From: Streptomyces cinereus
GTDB lineage: Bacteria; Pseudomonadota; Gammaproteobacteria; Pseudomonadales; Moraxellaceae
DNA: 64,000 nucleotides
Assembly: GCA_014647715.1 (NCBI GenBank)
Contig: BMPS01000007.1
Coordinates: forward strand, 47,343-111,342
Direction: 5' to 3'
The notes below the pieces were generated by a model that made no database searches, was not told where the DNA came from, and worked only from the letters and a program-made list of their open reading frames with translations. Positions within the stretch are counted from its first letter, which is position 1; every line of letters begins with the position of its first letter. This document shows, in pieces, positions 58,969 through 64,000 of this stretch. A program made the position numbers and the translations under genes.

Positions 58969-60206
58969 CACAACGTCCCTCGCCGTGGCGGCAATACCCC
59001 ATTGAGTACATAGTTGGCAATAAAGTAGTATTTCCACCGTGCCGCATCGTGCAAGGTATGTACCCGTGCGTTTCGCCAAAACAAGTCTAATCCTTTGTCA
59101 CGTTGGCTACCGCGACTGCCTGCCAGCTCAATGAGTTGTGAGGAGGTTTTTAATGCCACTTCAGTGCTTAACGCGCGCACTGCCGCGACCGCCAATGACG
59201 CTTGGGCAATATTTTGCTCATTGGGCGTTGGACGAGCGGCATCGATGGTTTGGGCAGCGTGTTTGAGTAACACCTCCACCGCTCGCACATCTGCCGCACT
59301 GCGCCCAATTTGCAATAGCGTGAGTGGGTCATCGGTGGCTTTATCCACGCCCGAATCAATCCAAGGACGAGCTTGCCGCACTTGTACCAAGGTTTCTTCA
59401 AACGCCCCACGTGCAATACCTGTCTCAATGGCGGCGTGCAACAGCTGGGCGAATGGCCCGCAAACCGTGGGAATTTGATAGGCTGTATCCAAAGCAATGA
59501 CATCGTCTTTATCTACAAAAACTTGGTCAAATAAGACCGTGCCTGAGCCTGTGGTACGTTGACCAAAACTTTGCCAATCATCAATCAGCGTGAGACCTTT
59601 GGCACCTCGCTGCACAAATGCCAAAAATTCGCGGTCATTGTCATCTTTTACCAAAGTCGGAATACGGTGTGCAAAAAGACTGCCTGTGCAGTAGAATTTT
59701 TCGCCATTGATTAGATAACCGCCTGGCGTTGAGGTGAGTTTGGTGGTTTTATCAACGGCATTTTTGGGCTTAAACTCAGCCAACGCATTGCCTAGCCGCG
59801 CCCCTTGTAATACTTCAGCAAAAATGCGTTGCTGCTGGGCTTCTGTCCCCGTGTTTTTTAATACTTCTAACGCATAGTAATGATTTTGTGGAATTTGCCC
59901 AATCGCCCCATCTGCACCACTCAATAGCGCAATGATTTGAGCGACGGTCCAACTTGATACATCAGCGCCGCCAAAGCGTTTTGGCACGGTGATTGCCCAT
60001 AACCCTGATTGGCTCAAGCTTTCAATTTCTGCAAAGGGTAATAGCCGCTCTCGGTCTCGTTTTATACGCGCTTGTTTAAACGATTGGGCAAGCTGATAGG
60101 CGATTTCTAATGCTTCGTTGTCCGACTTGATAATATGGGCAACGGGCGCAGGTTTGACTAGCGAAGCTTGAGCGTCCGTTACTGGACGGGTAATGGTATC
60201 TGACAT
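58968..60206 (-). CDS. sfnB: SfnB-family sulfur acquisition flavoenzyme (copy 1)
   Basis: This 412-residue acyl-CoA dehydrogenase-fold protein is of the SfnB/DszC-like family found in sulfur-starvation clusters. Features are WAITVPKRFGGADVSSWTVAQII, GQIPQNHYYALEVL, GEKFYCTGSLFAHR and the C-terminal LDLFWRNARVHTLHDAARWK. Relatives (DszC) use FMNH2 to oxidise sulfur atoms. The start at 60206 has GGAGA ahead; an earlier in-frame start at 60233 is less likely. It lies 17 bases after the second copy. Confidence 0.88.
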   Translation of the reverse strand: MSDTITRPVTDAQASLVKPAPVAHIIKSDNEALEIAYQLAQSFKQARIKRDRERLLPFAEIESLSQSGLWAITVPKRFGGADVSSWTVAQIIALLSGADGAIGQIPQNHYYALEVLKNTGTEAQQQRIFAEVLQGARLGNALAEFKPKNAVDKTTKLTSTPGGYLINGEKFYCTGSLFAHRIPTLVKDDNDREFLAFVQRGAKGLTLIDDWQSFGQRTTGSGTVLFDQVFVDKDDVIALDTAYQIPTVCGPFAQLLHAAIETGIARGAFEETLVQVRQARPWIDSGVDKATDDPLTLLQIGRSAADVRAVEVLLKHAAQTIDAARPTPNEQNIAQASLAVAAVRALSTEVALKTSSQLIELAGSRGSQRDKGLDLFWRNARVHTLHDAARWKYYFIANYVLNGVLPPRRGTL

Positions 60207-60223
60207 GGTATTCTCCTTACTTT

Positions 60224-61441
60224 CTAAATCCAAGCATGACGGTTGGGCAATTTGTGATTTAAGTAATAATCGCCCAACGCGTGTAACTTCCAGCGCACTG
60301 GGTCATGCAAAGTATGCACGCGGGCATTTCGCCAATGCTGATCCAAGCCATGCTCGCTAAGTGATGAACGACTACCGCCAATTTCAAACAGTTTTTCAGA
60401 AATCGTGAGAGCGGCGTCATTGGCATATACTTTGGCTTCTGCCACTTTGATAGACGCGAGTGCTGCCTCTTCTGCGGTGACAAAATCCAATCTATCAAGC
60501 GCATCCAAATAATCAGCCGCTTCTTGCAGTAATAGGGTAGCCGCATCCAAGCGTACTTTTAACTTTCCCACTACTTGTAGCAAATACGGCTCAAAGCGCG
60601 CAGCTTCGACATTGGCATCGACAATGGGACGGGCTTTTTTTGCCACGGCTAAGGTATCTTCAAACGCCCCTTCTGCAATTCCGACATCAATCGCCGCTTG
60701 TATCAGCTGGGAATAAGCTCCTCGATACGTCGGTGCATCGCTAAGCAAGCGCTCATCAAAAATTAGCTCAGGTAGGACTTTGACTTGGTTGAGTTTGACC
60801 GTGCCGCTTGAGGTGGTACGCAGTCCAAAACCATCCCAATCATCTACTACCTCAACGCCCGTTGTGGCTTTATCAATAATGGTCAGTACCACATGACCCT
60901 CAGGGTGTAAGGCTTTAATCGCCAAGTAATCGGCAAAACTGCTGCCTGTTGAATAGAATTTTTCCCCGTTAACATAGTAACCATTGTTGGCAATGGTCAA
61001 TGTCGTTGCCAAGGTTTTGCTGTCTTTGGTATCACGTTCTGGCCCGCCATTGGCTAAGCGACTGCCTGACAAAATCTCGCCAAAAATAAAGCGTTTTTGA
61101 CTGTCATTGCCGATGATATTGATGATATTGAGTAGGCTGATTTGATTTTGTGGAATCAATCCAATATTGGCATCGGCTTTGCTCAAAATGCGAAAGACGT
61201 CTGCCAAGGTGCGATTTGACACTTCGGCGCCGCCATATTGTTTGGGAATACGTATGCCGCCAAGCCCGGTTTGGCTAAATAGGTCCATCACTGCAAAAGG
61301 CAATTGCCGCTGTTGGTCGCGCTCGTCACGCTTGATGAGGGCAAAATCCGCCACTTGCTTGGCAGCTTGAATGGCTTGCTCATCAGTGACAATGCGTTGC
61401 GCTGGGGCATATTTATCAAGTGGCTGATTAAAATCCGTCAT
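60224..61441 (-). CDS. sfnB: SfnB-family sulfur acquisition flavoenzyme (copy 2)
   Basis: This 405-residue paralogue of the following gene has the same motifs (GGIRIPKQYGGAEVSNRTLADVF, LIPQNQISLLNI, GEKFYSTGSSFADYL, LDQHWRNARVHTLHDPVRWK). The pair probably arose by duplication, but the two are clearly diverged, so they may act on different sulfur compounds. AAGGAA precedes the ATG. It is the first gene of the run down to metI. Confidence 0.88.
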   Translation of the reverse strand: MTDFNQPLDKYAPAQRIVTDEQAIQAAKQVADFALIKRDERDQQRQLPFAVMDLFSQTGLGGIRIPKQYGGAEVSNRTLADVFRILSKADANIGLIPQNQISLLNIINIIGNDSQKRFIFGEILSGSRLANGGPERDTKDSKTLATTLTIANNGYYVNGEKFYSTGSSFADYLAIKALHPEGHVVLTIIDKATTGVEVVDDWDGFGLRTTSSGTVKLNQVKVLPELIFDERLLSDAPTYRGAYSQLIQAAIDVGIAEGAFEDTLAVAKKARPIVDANVEAARFEPYLLQVVGKLKVRLDAATLLLQEAADYLDALDRLDFVTAEEAALASIKVAEAKVYANDAALTISEKLFEIGGSRSSLSEHGLDQHWRNARVHTLHDPVRWKLHALGDYYLNHKLPNRHAWI

Positions 61442-61582
61442 GCTAATTCCTTACCGCTAAATGCTTGAATAAGGCATCATGGTAAAGATTTTTTTTCGCA
61501 AAGATAACCAAGATATTTTGCTATCGATAGCAAGAAATTTGATGAAGAGAGTGTCATTTGATTGATGGAGTGAGCATAAAAA

Positions 61583-61608
61583 AAGCCCATTAATTTTTTA
61601 ATGGGCTT
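61583..61608 (-). terminator. Terminator of yeiH unit
   Basis: AAGCCCATTAA (61583-61593) pairs perfectly with TTAATGGGCTT (61598-61608). On the minus strand a run of seven T follows. It separates the yeiH unit from the sfnB operon. Confidence 0.88.
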
Positions 61609-61697
61609 ATATCAGGGCTTAGACCAACAGGTAAATTGTTGGATAAATTTCAAATTAATAACAAAGCTAATTTATCGCCATAAGTTTTTTCAAACCA

Positions 61698-61895
61698 TCA
61701 AAAATATCCCCACTGTCGGTGATAATTTACTGTCAGCTGATATTGATTTTCATCGATACCCGCTGCTTTGAGGGCTTTTTTTAACTCCCACGTATCAAAG
61801 ACGGCTTGGGAGCAATGATTGCTAAAGCCAAATTGCACTAACACCGTCTTTGGCAATGGGATTTGACTTTTGATAGTGGTTGATTGGGTAATCAT
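61698..61895 (-). CDS. Small protein translationally coupled to yeiH-like gene
   Basis: I do not recognise this 65-residue protein. Its ATG overlaps the yeiH-like stop (ATGA), strong evidence for coupled translation, and a terminator follows. It has an Ile/Pro-rich start, one Cys (SNHCSQAVFDTWELKKALKAAG) and an aromatic end (VNYHRQWGYF). No membrane segment is seen. It could be an accessory to the transporter. An in-frame start at 61907 lies inside yeiH. Confidence 0.7.
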   Translation of the reverse strand: MITQSTTIKSQIPLPKTVLVQFGFSNHCSQAVFDTWELKKALKAAGIDENQYQLTVNYHRQWGYF

Positions 61896-63190
61896 AAATT
61901 TATCCAATAGTTTGCAAACACATGATTAGAGAGCCAATAGCCCAGCGGTAGATTGACCAAAACACCCGCTGTAAACGCAAGTACAGGTTTAATGCCCACG
62001 CTTGCCAATGCTTTAAATCGCGTTGTCATACCAATTGATAAAAACGTTAAGATAAAAAACCAACCGCGATAGTCCTTGATAAGACCTAATGCTTGTTTAT
62101 TAAAGGCCTCAGCGTTGGGTGCAATCAGTACAAATAAGGTAGTGATGATTGAGGCAATAAAAAAACCGATAATAAATTTAGGGAATCGACGCCAAATCTC
62201 TGATTTATCAATTCGCTCGTTCGTTGAAGTACGCTCCCAGACAGTGACCGATAAATAAGCTGCCAAAAATGCCCATAATCCAACAAACATATCTCGGCCT
62301 ACCACTTTCATTAATGTAAAGGCTTGGGTAGCAGACTCATTACCAATCGCTTCAACCGCTGCAAAACCAGCAGCATCTGCAAATTCAGACGTTCCAATCC
62401 AAGCACCGGCAATCGCAGGTGGCAAATCCAATAACTTACAAGCAAATGGCAGCGCAAAAATCATAATTACTGCCCACACAATCACCAACGAAATTGACGC
62501 CGCCACATGCTCATGCTTGGCTCTACAGGCACCGCCAATGGCAATCGACGCTGACACCCCACACACCGAGCCACCTGCCCCAAGGGTCGCTGCAAATCGG
62601 TTATCAAGCTTAAACACTTTTGTTGCTACGAAATAAATGGTAGAAAAAGTCACAACCGAAACAATTAAGGCTTGCACAATGGCGGCCGGACCCGCTTTTA
62701 AAATCGTAGTAAAGGGTAAGGTCGCCCCCATTAAAATAATACCAATTTTGACATAGTATTCGGTTCTCAGCACTTCCTTTAATTTATCCGCAATTGAGGT
62801 AAAATTGCCAAGTAACAGACCAATGAACAAGGCTACTAAAGGACTTTCTAGTTGCCATGCTTTGACGACCTTATTACTGCTTAAAATCAAAACGCCCGCC
62901 GCCATCAAAAACAATAAGATAAATTTGGCTAAAAATGGGGGTAACTTTATGTCTGGTTGCGCGGATTTGGCACCCAAAAATAGCAGTAATCCAAAACCTA
63001 TCGCTAAGCTTAGCAGTCCTAGGATTGAATGGCTAATTAGGTTAAATAGCTCACTAACGTCTGACCAAGGTTTTATTTTGACATTTAAGTTAGTGATAGG
63101 TATTTGCAATATATACAAGGTGCAAATCACCACCACAATAAATAGTCCCAGCACAACTGACCAATTATCCTCATTTTTTAAAAATTTCAT
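61892..63190 (-). CDS. YeiH-family (UPF0324) putative sulfate/sulfite exporter
   Basis: This 432-residue protein has about ten membrane helices and the family patterns GLLLGNFTSIADKLKEVLRTEYYVKIGIILMGATLPF, GAGGSVCGVSASIAIG and GTSEFADAAGFAAVEAIG. Members are predicted sulfate or sulfite exporters, which would remove sulfite released by SsuD. AAGGAG precedes the ATG. It is co-transcribed with the small overlapping gene. Confidence 0.88.
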   Translation of the reverse strand: MKFLKNEDNWSVVLGLFIVVVICTLYILQIPITNLNVKIKPWSDVSELFNLISHSILGLLSLAIGFGLLLFLGAKSAQPDIKLPPFLAKFILLFLMAAGVLILSSNKVVKAWQLESPLVALFIGLLLGNFTSIADKLKEVLRTEYYVKIGIILMGATLPFTTILKAGPAAIVQALIVSVVTFSTIYFVATKVFKLDNRFAATLGAGGSVCGVSASIAIGGACRAKHEHVAASISLVIVWAVIMIFALPFACKLLDLPPAIAGAWIGTSEFADAAGFAAVEAIGNESATQAFTLMKVVGRDMFVGLWAFLAAYLSVTVWERTSTNERIDKSEIWRRFPKFIIGFFIASIITTLFVLIAPNAEAFNKQALGLIKDYRGWFFILTFLSIGMTTRFKALASVGIKPVLAFTAGVLVNLPLGYWLSNHVFANYWINL

Positions 63191-63427
63191 GACCTCACGC
63201 TCCTTTCTCCCAATATCGATATAACACTTGCATCAAATAAAAAAGATATTATTCCATAAATTATTGATTATACTTAATAACCATAACTAATATGAATATA
63301 ATAAATTCTACTAACAGGCAGTACTGTGACCGCATAATGTTTAGGTGGATTTTACTGACTGACTTAGCACCAATAAAAGCACTGAGCAAAGCTTTGACTA
63401 GCCCAGACAGAAAAATCAAATCGATTA

Positions 63428-64000
63428 GGTTCTGTTGAACATTCAAAGCTTCAGCCAATGATAAGCAAAGGCTAGAGCGACCAAATTCTCATAATTGCGT
63501 TTAAGCTTCTCATACCTTGTCGCAATACCCCGATAATGCTTAATACGGCAAAAAGCATTTTCAACCAAATGACGAGACTTGTATAAATGCCAATCCATAT
63601 GTTCATTTGATAGTTTAGTGTTACGCTTTCTTGGAATATTAGCTATGGTTTGACTTTTCTCAACTTTCTCACGAAAGCACTGAGAGTCATAGCCTTTATC
63701 AGCAGCAAGTACCACAACATCACTTAAATCTAACGTATCAATCAAGTCAGGTGCTGCTTTAACATCGTGGGTTACGCCATCGGTAATGATGAAACGAATG
63801 GGATTGCCATGTGCATCAACCGCCAAATGAATTTTACTGGTATTACCTGCGACACTTTTATCAATGCCTTGCTCTTTCATGTCACCACTACTACTGTGCT
63901 GATGAGCTTTGATATAAGTTGCATCGATAAACAGCCACTCCATGTCTGGAAAGTTAATCATCTTTTCAAACAATTTGATGAGCTTATTACTTTGTGACCA
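63428..64000 (-). mobile_element. IS5-family insertion sequence, one end
   Basis: The element begins near 63428, where GGTTCTGTTGAAC resembles an IS5-family terminal repeat, 15 bases past the transposase stop. The other end lies beyond the window. The exact boundary and target duplication cannot be confirmed here. Confidence 0.65.
63443..64000 (-). CDS. IS5-family transposase, C-terminal part
   Basis: The reading frame stays open from the window edge to the stop, so the protein is truncated at its N-terminus by the window. DDE residues are visible: Asp in FIDATYIKAHQ, Asp in ADKGYDS and Glu in RHLVENAFCRIKHYRGIATRYEK. It resembles IS427-group members, in which a frameshift often joins two frames. 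The catalytic residues are intact, so the copy may be active. Confidence 0.92.
   Translation of the reverse strand, partial: WSQSNKLIKLFEKMINFPDMEWLFIDATYIKAHQHSSSGDMKEQGIDKSVAGNTSKIHLAVDAHGNPIRFIITDGVTHDVKAAPDLIDTLDLSDVVVLAADKGYDSQCFREKVEKSQTIANIPRKRNTKLSNEHMDWHLYKSRHLVENAFCRIKHYRGIATRYEKLKRNYENLVALAFAYHWLKL

Noticed and set aside
63261..63458. 65-codon minus-strand frame next to the transposase
   Set aside because: It straddles the apparent IS end and overlaps the transposase stop in another frame; no ribosome site and no family match.

Overview
The window looks like chromosomal DNA of a gammaproteobacterium of the Moraxellaceae, most like Moraxella (Faucicola) osloensis or a close relative. 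The grounds are moderate GC content, protein sequences resembling those of Acinetobacter and Psychrobacter, a signal-less YkuD protein of the Acinetobacter ElsL type, and an IS5-family element at the right edge. The species call is an inference, not a database match. Most of the window is ordinary vertically inherited sequence, densely coding in short operons separated by clear intrinsic terminators.

Region 1 (1-9 kb): two DUF2382 stress-type proteins, a MetR-like LysR regulator, a CNNM/CorC-type membrane protein, the fadBA beta-oxidation operon, a ybaK plus tautomerase pair and a lipoprotein-like cytochrome c5. Region 2 (9-18 kb): core genes, namely rpsU, a yqeY-like gene, maf, the shape operon mreBCD, gatCAB and tRNA-Pro(GGG). 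Region 3 (18-35 kb): a probable cytoplasmic L,D-carboxypeptidase (YkuD), a nitroreductase, a CYTH-CHAD protein, a GST, rlmD, a DUF1615 lipoprotein, relA, mutM, an alpha/beta hydrolase, an RluA-type pseudouridine synthase, hemL and a PPK2 polyphosphate kinase. The CYTH-CHAD protein and PPK2 both point to polyphosphate metabolism.

Region 4 (35-51 kb) is more accessory. It holds a split YeeE/YedE (PmpAB-like) sulfur transporter behind a perfect 30-bp palindrome. A TetR regulator lies divergent to a GMC alcohol oxidase and an aldehyde dehydrogenase, followed by a DUF2236/MpaB oxygenase-like gene. A two-gene MFS/HlyD efflux pump comes next, then a 611-residue 3-hydroxyacyl-CoA dehydrogenase made of two tandem copies of itself. 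The region ends with a heme-peroxide cluster: a catalase-family protein, a DyP peroxidase and a 189-residue companion.

Region 5 (51-63 kb) is a sulfur-scavenging island read entirely on the minus strand. In transcription order it has a YeiH-type exporter with a small coupled gene, two SfnB-type flavoenzymes, a DszA/NtaA-type monooxygenase, a MetQ-MetN-MetI ABC importer, an MsuE-type FMN reductase, a CysB/Cbl regulator and the alkanesulfonate monooxygenase SsuD. Together these would import an organosulfur compound, supply reduced FMN and release sulfite. No SsuABC-type importer is present in the window. Between cysB and ssuD lies the most interesting signal: a leader of about 300 nt with a good Shine-Dalgarno site, a Cys-Cys-rich reading frame containing a perfect tetrapeptide repeat (LACC-LACC), and two tandem terminator-like structures with U-rich tails. 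This could be an attenuator controlling sulfonate use. The window ends inside an IS5-family transposase.
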